In this document: positions 17,120 through 22,935 of the stretch, one piece after another | Layout: each line of letters begins with the position of its first letter | Numbering within the stretch: the stretch's first letter is position 1 | Assembly (NCBI GenBank): GCA_945947925.1 | Contig: CAMEZU010000006.1 | Coordinates: 1 to 22,935, forward strand | Reading direction: 5' to 3' | Source of the DNA: an uncultured Verrucomicrobiota bacterium | GTDB taxonomy: Bacteria > Verrucomicrobiota > Kiritimatiellia > RFP12 > UBA1067 | Length of the DNA: 22,935 nucleotides | Program-made: the position numbers and the translations under genes | Notes under the pieces: generated by a model | The model's database searches: none | What the model was told of the DNA's origin: nothing | What the model saw: only the letters and a program-made list of their open reading frames with translations

Positions 17120-17518
17120 ATGGCAATCAGAAGACGAAAGAAACCGAGCTTGGTCCTGCCGCTCTCCTCCATGGGCGACATCGCCTTCCTGCTGATCATC
17201 TTCTTCATGCTCGCGTCAAACTTCATGAAGACGGCGAACGTCGACATGGAGGAGCCGAGCTCCTCCGATCTCGAGCAGCAGGAGGCCGCCAAGCAGTCCG
17301 TGACGATGGACCACAACGGCGACATCTGGTTCCAGGGTCAGAAGGTCGGCGCGAACGAAGTGGCCGCGCTGCTGAAGCCGTTCGTGGAGGCCGACAAGTC
17401 GCTCGCCGTCCACGTGGCGATCCACAATTCGCTCTCTCACAAGGAGTTCAATCCGCTCATCCAGGCGGTCAGCGAATCCGGCGCGAAGCTGATCCTGACC
17501 GGACAGCCAGACGACTAG
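17120..17518 (+). CDS. ExbD/TolR-family protein, second copy
   Basis: A 132-aa protein with a basic N-terminus (MAIRRRKKPS), one TM segment at about 20-37 (GDIAFLLIIFFMLASNF) with the conserved coupling Asp at D20, and a periplasmic alpha/beta domain. It differs clearly from the first copy beyond the TM segment, so this is not a recent duplication. It starts 6 bp after the first copy's stop, with no clear ribosome binding site, which suggests translational coupling. Paired, non-identical ExbD proteins occur in other energised envelope systems and may form a heterodimer inside one ExbB-type pentamer. Its separate role here is unknown. Confidence 0.92.
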   Translation: MAIRRRKKPSLVLPLSSMGDIAFLLIIFFMLASNFMKTANVDMEEPSSSDLEQQEAAKQSVTMDHNGDIWFQGQKVGANEVAALLKPFVEADKSLAVHVAIHNSLSHKEFNPLIQAVSESGAKLILTGQPDD

Positions 17519-17523
17519 CGGCA

Positions 17524-17579
17524 GAATCCCAAATCGAAAATCGAAAATCTGAGATCTGAAATTTGAAAGCTGAAATTTC
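17524..17579 (+). repeat. Degenerate 7-bp tandem repeat before the TonB/TolA-like gene
   Basis: Eight abutting heptamers fill most of the 80-bp gap after the second ExbD gene. The consensus is AAATCTG, with units such as AAATCGA (17531 and 17538), AAATCTG (17545), AGATCTG (17552), AAATTTG (17559) and AAAGCTG (17566). It is AT-rich in a GC-rich context and ends just before the AAGAAGGG ribosome binding site (17584-17590). It is the clearest of the three heptamer tracts in this block. It is not a CRISPR array: there are no spacers. Confidence 0.75.
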
Positions 17580-17598
17580 ATCAAGAAGGGTAAACGAC

Positions 17599-18054
17599 AT
17601 GGCAACAGAAACGAAGACGATTCATCCTGACGATCTTCTCACCGGCATCGGCAAGTCGATCATGGCCAAGGCGGTCGTCTACTCCATCATCGGACACTTG
17701 ATCCTCATGGCGGCGACCAGCATTTCCCTCTTCAAGGACTGGGCCGTCTACGGCGTGAAGTCTCCGAGCGCGATCAACGCGATCCGCACCGAGGAGAACC
17801 GCCAGAAGGAAGAGGCCGAGCGCCGCAAGAAGGCCGAGGAGAAGGCTGCGGCCGAGGCGAAGGCCGAAGCGGAGGCGAAGGCCATGGCCGCCGAGGCGGC
17901 GAAGAAGGGCGGGGCCGCCGCTCCGGCCGCAGCCGCTGACGGTTCGGCGTCCAACGCGACCGTCGGAGCCGACGGCAAGGTCGTTCCGCCGGAAGTGCAG
18001 CCGCTTCCCCCGAAGAAGGAATTTGAATACGGCGACGATCTCACCCTTGACTGA
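17599..18054 (+). CDS. Short TonB/TolA-like membrane-anchored shaft protein lacking a TonB C-domain
   Basis: The start is ATG 17599, with AAGAAGGG (17584-17590) 8 nt upstream; a TTG at 17563 lies inside the 7-bp repeat and is rejected. The product is 151 aa: a cytoplasmic N-terminus rich in Thr (MATETKTIHPDD), one TM segment (about 22-42), then a Lys/Glu/Ala helix of about 60 residues with TolA-like repeats (KAEAEAKAMAAEAAKK), a short Ala/Gly stretch, a Pro-rich stretch (PPEVQPLPPKK), and an acidic end (EFEYGDDLTLD). TonB and TolA share this plan but end in a folded domain of about 80-100 residues that contacts the outer membrane. Here there is only a short tail. It overlaps the next start by one base (TGATG). 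I infer a force-transmitting or tethering subunit of the ExbBD complex; it may dock onto the TPR proteins rather than outer-membrane receptors. Confidence 0.8.
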   Translation: MATETKTIHPDDLLTGIGKSIMAKAVVYSIIGHLILMAATSISLFKDWAVYGVKSPSAINAIRTEENRQKEEAERRKKAEEKAAAEAKAEAEAKAMAAEAAKKGGAAAPAAAADGSASNATVGADGKVVPPEVQPLPPKKEFEYGDDLTLD

Positions 18055-19679
18055 TGGAATACTTTGAAAAACTCCTGAACCTCATCGAGCGCTGGAACGC
18101 CATGCTTTCCAGCGGACTCGTGAAGGTCTTCACGGTCCTCTGGCGCTGGCAGTCGCGACGGAGCGTGCCGTTTCGCTTTGCGATCGGCTTCACGGGGCTC
18201 TCGCTCCTGATGACCGGCTGTGCATTCCTTGCGGACGGCTACTGGGTCCGTTGGGCGGGACTGGACGAGGTGATGACGCGCTATCTCGAGAACGCGGGTC
18301 ATCTCGCCTACGGGACGCGTCTCGCGTGGGCATCGGCCGGCGCGGCGGTTCTCTGCGTGCTTGCGACGCTCTTGGCGATTTTCAAGAAGCCGTTCGTCTT
18401 CCGCCTCTTCCAGCTCGCGTGGGCCGCGGCGTTTGCGATTGGCTTCGCGGTCTTCCGCTGGACCATTGCCGCGGCGGACATCCTGAACGTCGCTGACCAC
18501 AAGGCGTTTGATGCCGTGATGCGCAACAACCTGTGGGCCGGCTCCTTCATCTTCGGGTTCTTCGCATCCCTCTGGCCGCTCTTCCTCCTCGTGGCGCTCC
18601 TTTCGGTCGCGGCGCGGCGGATTTACGGCGTCAGCAAGATGCCGATCGGCGGACGTGACGTCGGCGGCGACCTGATCGTCTCCGCCAAGACCGGTGGCAA
18701 GGATCCGCGCTGGCGCAGTTCGGTCTATTGGGCGATTTCGCTCTTCCTCGCGATCCTGTTCCTGCCGTACCTGATGTTCACGTGGGGCTGGGAGGAGCCG
18801 TACGGACTGCCTCAGGGCAGCGGCGAAATGCAGCAGCAGGTCGTCGTCAAGAAGATGAAGAAGCAGAAGAAGCAGAAGAAGCTCACGATCAATCCGTTTT
18901 CGCCCTACATCCTCGAGCGCATGAACATCGACGACGTGAAGACGCTCGAGGAGCTCGAGAACGAGTCTCGTGACACCTACCAGGCGACCTCGACGTCCGG
19001 CCTCGGCAAGGGCGGCAAGGGCAAAGGCGGCTGGCCGGAGGGCATGGCCGGCGCGGCGGTTCGCTTCATCCGCCTCAAGTACCGCGGCGGCGACTGGGAC
19101 CAGGACATGGGCAAGGGAGCGGACTACAACCTTCTCATCAAGTTCCACGAGTGGACGGGCATGAAGATCGCGAAGGATACCGAGTTCCGCGAGATCGAGC
19201 GTCTGAAGTTTTTCCCGAAGAAGAAATCGCCGCCGTTCGTGTTCCTGACCGGCATGAAGGGCATCAACGTCTCCGACAAGGAGGTGAAGATCCTGCGCGA
19301 CTACTGCCTTGTCGAAGGCGGCATGCTCTTCATCGACAACGGCGGCGGCTATTTCGACGGACAGGTGCGCAACCTCCTCCGGCGCGTCTTCCCCGGCAAG
19401 CCCCTCGTCGACATCCCCAACGACGACACGATCTACCAGCGTCCGTATGTCTTCCCGGACGGCGCACCGCCGTTTTGGCACCATGCCGGCTACCGTGCGA
19501 TGGGCATTCGTGACGAAGGCCGCTGGTGCGTCTTCTACCATCCTGGCGACATCAACGACGCCTGGAAAGACGACCACTCCGGCGCCTCCGCCGAAGTCGC
19601 CGACCAGGCCTACAAGCTCGGCGTGAACGTCATGTTCTACGCCTTCAACCAGTACTACCATCGCCACTACGAGCAATGA
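18054..19679 (+). CDS. Five-TM protein with C-terminal DUF4159 domain
   Basis: A 541-aa protein. Five hydrophobic segments lie at about 41-60, 90-110, 118-140, 160-187 and 224-244. A basic linker (KKMKKQKKQKK, 266-276) and a Gly/Lys stretch (316-326) follow. Residues 334-535 match the DUF4159 pattern in order: VRFIRLKYRGGDWD, PFVFLTG (394-400), a VSDKEVKILRDY helix, EGGMLFIDNGGG (421-431), RRVFPGKPLVDIPNDD, a tyrosine-rich PYVF segment, WCVFYHPGDINDAW, and LGVNVMFYAFN. The family is uncharacterised. The LFxDN-type strand end resembles flavodoxin-like or amidotransferase-like folds, but no catalytic triad is obvious. With an odd number of TM segments the two ends lie on opposite sides of the membrane; the first segment is weak, so topology is open. 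One-base overlap with the gene before and a 4-base overlap with the FHA gene after make co-translation likely. I infer a regulatory or assembly subunit. Confidence 0.85.
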   Translation: MEYFEKLLNLIERWNAMLSSGLVKVFTVLWRWQSRRSVPFRFAIGFTGLSLLMTGCAFLADGYWVRWAGLDEVMTRYLENAGHLAYGTRLAWASAGAAVLCVLATLLAIFKKPFVFRLFQLAWAAAFAIGFAVFRWTIAAADILNVADHKAFDAVMRNNLWAGSFIFGFFASLWPLFLLVALLSVAARRIYGVSKMPIGGRDVGGDLIVSAKTGGKDPRWRSSVYWAISLFLAILFLPYLMFTWGWEEPYGLPQGSGEMQQQVVVKKMKKQKKQKKLTINPFSPYILERMNIDDVKTLEELENESRDTYQATSTSGLGKGGKGKGGWPEGMAGAAVRFIRLKYRGGDWDQDMGKGADYNLLIKFHEWTGMKIAKDTEFREIERLKFFPKKKSPPFVFLTGMKGINVSDKEVKILRDYCLVEGGMLFIDNGGGYFDGQVRNLLRRVFPGKPLVDIPNDDTIYQRPYVFPDGAPPFWHHAGYRAMGIRDEGRWCVFYHPGDINDAWKDDHSGASAEVADQAYKLGVNVMFYAFNQYYHRHYEQ

Positions 19680-20293
19680 AAGCGATCTTCAGATTCGACA
19701 ACGTCGACCATTATCAGGAGCACGAGTTCTCCGATCAGGATCTGATCACCGTTGGCCGCGAGACCGACAACAAGGTCTGTCTGGCTATCGGTGTCCTTTC
19801 GCGCCACCATGCCAAGATCTACTTTCGGGACGGCGCCTGGTTCGTGGAGGATCTCGACAGCGCGAACGGAACCTTTTACCGCGGTCGGCGACTGCCGCCG
19901 AACAGCCGAACGGAGCTCGCGAACGGCGATGTCGTCCGCTTCGGGACGGTCGCGATGACAATCAGCTTCCTTGATTCGCCGCCGCCAAAAGAAAAGATCG
20001 TCGAGAAGCCCGTCGAGAAGATCGTCGAGAAGCCTGTGGAGAAGATTGTCGAGAAGATCGTTGAAAAACCTGTTGAGAAGATCGTTGAGAAGGTTGTCGA
20101 GGTTGAGAAGGTCGTCGAGAAGGTGGTTGTCAAGGAGATTCCGGTTCCCAAAGTGTTTCATATGCCGAAGGAGATCAAGGGCAAGCCGGTCCCGCCGTAT
20201 TCGCCGGAAGAGCCCTCCAAGCCGTTCCGTCCGGGACTTGTGCTTCCGTCAGACCTCAAGATCTCCGATGCGCCCCGTACAATCCGGATTTGA
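19676..20293 (+). CDS. Cytoplasmic FHA-domain protein with (VEK) repeats
   Basis: ATG 19676 overlaps the previous stop by ATGA; the frame is open further upstream, but the FHA fold begins exactly here. The product is 205 aa with no signal peptide or TM segment. Residues 1-100 form an FHA domain with all key residues: G27-R28, S42-R43-x-H45 and N64-G65-T66. FHA domains bind phosphothreonine peptides. Residues 106-155 are a tetrapeptide-like repeat (VEKP, VEKI, VEKV), charged and likely extended or coiled. The last 50 residues are Pro- and Lys-rich and unrecognised. No Ser/Thr kinase or phosphatase is in the window, so the signal must come from elsewhere. Its place at the end of the ExbBD block suggests phosphorylation-dependent control of the machine. 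The Thr-rich cytoplasmic tip of the TonB/TolA-like protein is one possible ligand (inference). Confidence 0.92.
   Translation: MKAIFRFDNVDHYQEHEFSDQDLITVGRETDNKVCLAIGVLSRHHAKIYFRDGAWFVEDLDSANGTFYRGRRLPPNSRTELANGDVVRFGTVAMTISFLDSPPPKEKIVEKPVEKIVEKPVEKIVEKIVEKPVEKIVEKVVEVEKVVEKVVVKEIPVPKVFHMPKEIKGKPVPPYSPEEPSKPFRPGLVLPSDLKISDAPRTIRI
19997..20134 (+). repeat. In-frame tandem repeat encoding VEK(P/I/V) units in the FHA protein
   Basis: About ten imperfect 12-bp units of the form GTCGAGAAG + NNN encode residues 108-153. Third-position changes (GTC/GTT/GTG, GAG/GAA) vary between units while the peptide stays VEKP, VEKI or VEKV. This points to selection on the protein rather than a fresh slippage expansion. 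Confidence 0.8.
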
Positions 20294-20343
20294 CAGATCC
20301 GAATAGGCTGGTCAAGGTCGAACACACACTTAAGGAGAAAGAC

Positions 20344-21807
20344 ATGCAACACACGATGGACAGACGCGGGTTTCTCAGGGGGACTGCCTGGATGGGCGCT
20401 GCGGCGATGCTCGCCGGCTGCCAGCTGAACCGCTTCGGCTTCGGCGCGGGCGGCTCGATGCAGGGCTTCGCCTACCGCAGGCTGATGGGCAGGAAGATCA
20501 AGGTCGCCTTCGTCGGCGTCGGCGCGCGCGGCACTGCCGCGGTCCATCGCGTCTCCATGATCCCCGGCGTCGATATCGTCGCGATCTGCGATCGGGATCC
20601 TGCCCGCGTCGATGCGAACCTCAAGTGGCTGGCGGACCGCAAGTACCGTTCCGTCCCACAGACCTACATCGGCGACGAGGCCTACAAGGACCTCTGCGAT
20701 TTCGGGGACTGCGACGTCGTCTACTGCGCGACGCCGTGGGCGCTCCACCAGCCGGTGGCGCTCCGCGCGCTCAACGGCGGAAAGATCCCGCTCGTCGAGG
20801 TGACCGCCGCGCTCACGACGGACGAATGCTGGGAGCTCGTGGAGGCGTCCGAGCGCCTGCAGATCCCCTGCATGCAGCTCGAGAACTGCGTCTACGGCGA
20901 AATCGAGCTTCTGGAGCTCAATCTTGCCCGTCTCGGGATGTTCGGCGAGATCACCCATGTCGAGGGCGCGTACATCCACGACCTCAGGGGAGTCATCCGC
21001 TCTGTCGGCAACGACGGCGAGAGCGGCGGCGAATGGATGTGGCGCTACGGCGAGAACATGGCGCACAAGGGGAACCGCTATCCGACCCACGGCCTCGTCC
21101 CGCTCTGCCAGACGCTCGGCATCAACCGCGGCGACCGCATGGACTTCCTCGTCTCGCTGGAGAACGGACCCCACAATGTCAACTACGAATACTTCCGCAA
21201 GGAGGTTCTCGACGACGCCGATCCGCGCAAGAAGGACGGTCCCGCTGAGATGGGCGACATGAACACGACGCTCATCAAGACCGTGAACGGCAGGTCCATC
21301 ATGGTGCAGCACGATGTGAGCTCGCCGCGTCCCTACAGCCGCGCCTGCCTCATCAGCGGCACGAAGGGAATCATGCGCGACTATCCGCTGATGTGCGCGT
21401 TCGAGGACAGGTGCAACGACCATAAGGCGCACGCCTGGTTCGAAAAGGATAAGGTGGACGATATCCGACGGAGGTACATGCACCCGATGTGGCGCGACGT
21501 CTCCGCGGTCGCGGCGAAGGTCGGCGGACACGGCGGCATGGACTTCATCATGGACCTCCGCTGGGTCTGGTGCCTGCAGAACGGCGAACCGCTGGATATG
21601 GACGTCTACGACCTCGCGGCGACGAGCTGCCTCTGCGAGCTGACCGAGAAGTCCGTGAGGAGCGGATCGAAGCCGGTCTCGATTCCCGACTTCACCCGCG
21701 GCAACTGGAAGAACGTCCTGCCCTGGGGCATCGTCAACGTCGACCTCGAGAAGATGGGCATCGGCGTCGACAACGTCTCCAACGACAACGCCGCATTGAG
21801 CGTCTGA
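20344..21807 (+). CDS. Tat-exported lipoprotein of the GH109-like Gfo/Idh/MocA family (probable alpha-N-acetylgalactosaminidase)
   Basis: ATG 20344 has a strong Shine-Dalgarno (AAGGAG, spacing 6-7); the longer TTG-started frame from 20290 would bury the signal. The product is 487 aa. It begins with a twin-arginine motif (DRRGFLRG, 6-13) and a lipobox LAGC with Cys26, so it should be exported folded and lipid-anchored. Folding before export fits a bound NAD cofactor. The Rossmann motif G58-x-G60-x-R62-G63 is intact. The usual EKP of sugar dehydrogenases is replaced by EVT, as in GH109 proteins. Family-like stretches follow: MQLENCVYGEIELLEL (Y184), GAYIHDLRG, RYPTHGLVPLC (H249), HDVSSPRPYSR, GGHGGMDFIMDLRW and SIPDFTRGNWKN. 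GH109 enzymes remove alpha-linked GalNAc by an NAD-dependent oxidation-elimination route. Activity is inferred; some GH109-like proteins may act on other sugars. It is 50 bp downstream of the FHA gene. Confidence 0.9.
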   Translation: MQHTMDRRGFLRGTAWMGAAAMLAGCQLNRFGFGAGGSMQGFAYRRLMGRKIKVAFVGVGARGTAAVHRVSMIPGVDIVAICDRDPARVDANLKWLADRKYRSVPQTYIGDEAYKDLCDFGDCDVVYCATPWALHQPVALRALNGGKIPLVEVTAALTTDECWELVEASERLQIPCMQLENCVYGEIELLELNLARLGMFGEITHVEGAYIHDLRGVIRSVGNDGESGGEWMWRYGENMAHKGNRYPTHGLVPLCQTLGINRGDRMDFLVSLENGPHNVNYEYFRKEVLDDADPRKKDGPAEMGDMNTTLIKTVNGRSIMVQHDVSSPRPYSRACLISGTKGIMRDYPLMCAFEDRCNDHKAHAWFEKDKVDDIRRRYMHPMWRDVSAVAAKVGGHGGMDFIMDLRWVWCLQNGEPLDMDVYDLAATSCLCELTEKSVRSGSKPVSIPDFTRGNWKNVLPWGIVNVDLEKMGIGVDNVSNDNAALSV

Positions 21808-21844
21808 GGCCATGAAGAAGCCGCTTTCGCGGGTGCGAGAGGTG

Positions 21845-21874
21845 TTGCCGAAGGGCTGGATTTTCGGTTATAAA
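21845..21874 (+). promoter_or_regulatory. Possible promoter for the GH27 gene
   Basis: TTGCCG (21845-21850, 4 of 6) and TATAAA (21869-21874, 5 of 6) are separated by 18 bp in the 82-bp gap after the GH109-like gene. Transcription would start about 9 nt before ATG 21890. The rest of this gap holds a 23-codon ORF of doubtful meaning and no convincing terminator. Confidence 0.3.
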
Positions 21875-21889
21875 AAAGGGTAAAGGCCA

Positions 21890-22935
21890 ATGAAAAGGAA
21901 TACGAACGTTTTTTGCGTAGCTGGCTTGGTGCTGGCCTTGATCGGCGAATGCGCGGGAACGGTTAACAACGCTTCAACGGGGACCGATCGCATCGGACTG
22001 GAGACGCTTGACCTCTCGACGATGACGAGCGGGTGGAATCCGCCGAAGGTGAATGTCGCCAACGGCGGAACGCCGTTTCGGATCGGCGGCGAGACGTTCA
22101 AGCGAGGCGTCGGCACGCACGCGGCGAGTTTTTATGAGATCGAGGTGAAGGGTGAGGCCGTTCGCTTCACGGCGACAATCGGTGCGGATGCAGGCATGGA
22201 GATCGCGCGGCGCGGTTCGGTCCGGTTCTCGGTCTTTGCCGACGGCAGGCGCGTCTTTCGCTCGCCCGTCCATCGTTTCGGCAACGCGGCGGAACGCATC
22301 GACGTGCCCTTGCGGGGCGCCAAGCGCGTCATCCTCTGGGTGGACGACGCCGGTGACGGGCTCCGCAATGACATCGCCGACTGGTGCGAGGCGGACTTCG
22401 AGGTGATGCCGGGAACGACGCTTCGGCCGGTCCGGTACGAAACCGTTCCGGAGCAGTTCGGCATTCTTTCGCCGAAGATCGGTGACGAGCCTCGTCTCAA
22501 TGCGCCTTATGTCTTCGGCGTGCGGCCGACGCATCCGCTGCTCTTCACCTTGCCTTGCTCGGGGGCTCGTCCGATGACGTTCACGGCAAAGGGTCTGCCG
22601 GCGGGAGTGACGCTCGATGCGAAGTCAGGCATCCTCACGGGTGCGATCGCCAGTCGCGGCGAATATCCGGTCACGGTCACGGCGACGAACGGGAAGGGGT
22701 CCGACACGCGCGTCTACCGTCTGGTCGTCGGCGAGCGCATCGCCCTTACGCCGCCGATGGGGTGGAACTCGTGGAACTGCTTTGCAAGCGCCGTCTCGGC
22801 GGATGACATCCGTGCCGCGGCAGACGCCTTCGTGCGCGAGCGTCTCATCGACTTCGGCTGGAGCTATGTGAACATCGACGACTTCTTGTGCAACTACCAG
22901 CGTGATGACGCCCACCCCGACATTCATGGGCCGAT
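21890..22935 (+). CDS. Secreted NPCBM + putative Ig + GH27 glycosidase (3' end outside window)
   Basis: ATG 21890 follows purine-rich AAAGG (21882-21886) and opens a signal peptide (MKRNTNVFCVAGLVLALIG...). The reading frame runs to the window edge without a stop; about 348 residues are visible. Residues 31-174 match an NPCBM domain (TFKRGVGTHA, then VRFSVFADG, then VILWVDDAGDG). Residues 205-282 match a putative-Ig (He_PIG) domain (GLPAGVTLDAKSGILTG, then YPVTVTATNGKG). From residue 284 the GH27 signature begins: LTPPMGWNSWNCF (from about 286), followed by VNIDDF. The catalytic Asp residues lie beyond the window. GH27 enzymes are alpha-galactosidases or alpha-N-acetylgalactosaminidases; which one cannot be told from this part. 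Neighbouring GH109-like and GH123-like genes favour a Gal/GalNAc-containing glycan as the target. Confidence 0.93.
   Translation, partial: MKRNTNVFCVAGLVLALIGECAGTVNNASTGTDRIGLETLDLSTMTSGWNPPKVNVANGGTPFRIGGETFKRGVGTHAASFYEIEVKGEAVRFTATIGADAGMEIARRGSVRFSVFADGRRVFRSPVHRFGNAAERIDVPLRGAKRVILWVDDAGDGLRNDIADWCEADFEVMPGTTLRPVRYETVPEQFGILSPKIGDEPRLNAPYVFGVRPTHPLLFTLPCSGARPMTFTAKGLPAGVTLDAKSGILTGAIASRGEYPVTVTATNGKGSDTRVYRLVVGERIALTPPMGWNSWNCFASAVSADDIRAAADAFVRERLIDFGWSYVNIDDFLCNYQRDDAHPDIHGP

Noticed and set aside
17524..17579. Heptamer tract read as a CRISPR array or a series of operators
   Set aside because: Units are 7 bp and directly abutting, with no spacers or dyad symmetry.
16006..18054. Assigning the ExbB/ExbD/TonB-like genes as the Tol-Pal system or a TonB uptake system
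   Set aside because: There is no TolB, Pal, TolA C-domain, TonB C-domain or TonB-dependent receptor in the window, and two ExbD copies plus DUF4159 and FHA genes do not fit either operon.
19526..19675. An N-terminal extension of the FHA protein by 50 codons
   Set aside because: The extension lies wholly inside the DUF4159 domain in another frame, is Arg/Leu-rich, and the FHA fold begins at ATG 19676 with a normal ATGA overlap.
20290..20318. TTGACA at the FHA gene stop as a promoter for the GH109-like gene
   Set aside because: The -35 match is perfect, but at 17 bp spacing the -10 position reads CAAGGT, and no better hexamer lies at nearby spacings.
21850..21880. Possible terminator between the GH109-like and GH27 genes
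   Set aside because: The only stem is about 5 bp (CCGAA/TTCGG) with a 10-base loop, and an A-tract rather than a T-tract follows.

Overview
The window is GC-rich (well above 60% by eye), with every supportable gene on the + strand and almost no intergenic space. The content points to a Gram-negative member of the PVC superphylum, most plausibly a gut-type Kiritimatiellota/Lentisphaerae-like bacterium. The reasons are DUF4091/GH123-like, GH109-like and NPCBM-GH27 glycosidases, very large secreted TPR proteins, and an ExbB/ExbD module next to a DUF4159 protein. This placement is inferred from gene content; there is no rRNA or other phylogenetic marker.

Region 1 (1-4380): the 3' part of a secreted protein with a possible CBM9-like sugar-binding fold, then a secreted LamG-like + GH123/DUF4091-like protein with a long helical, TPR-like tail. 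The latter overlaps the next gene by ATGA.

Region 2 (4377-20293): a nine-gene block with gaps from 80 bp down to 4-bp overlaps. It encodes a 2563-aa secreted TPR/beta-module protein, a 558-aa TPR protein, a 731-aa TPR/beta-module protein, an ExbB/TolQ-type channel, two different ExbD-type proteins, a short TonB/TolA-like protein without a C-terminal TonB domain, a five-TM DUF4159 protein, and a cytoplasmic FHA protein. I read this as one proton-motive-force-driven envelope machine. The channel and its shaft sit in the inner membrane, the three TPR proteins outside it, and DUF4159 and FHA act as sensing or regulatory parts. This is the best candidate for an undescribed system here.

Region 3 (20344-22935): a Tat-exported lipoprotein of the GH109-like Gfo/Idh/MocA family, and the 5' part of an NPCBM/putative-Ig/GH27 glycosidase cut off by the window end. 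With the GH123-like protein, the enzymes flanking the machine share a Gal/GalNAc theme, consistent with mucin-type or glycolipid glycans.

Three short tracts of degenerate 7-bp tandem repeats sit at or just before start codons inside region 2, and one of them encodes the hydrophobic core of a signal peptide. No stretch over 300 bases lacks a gene. I saw no rRNA, tRNA, CRISPR array, insertion sequence or convincing terminator, so most of the window may be one transcription unit.
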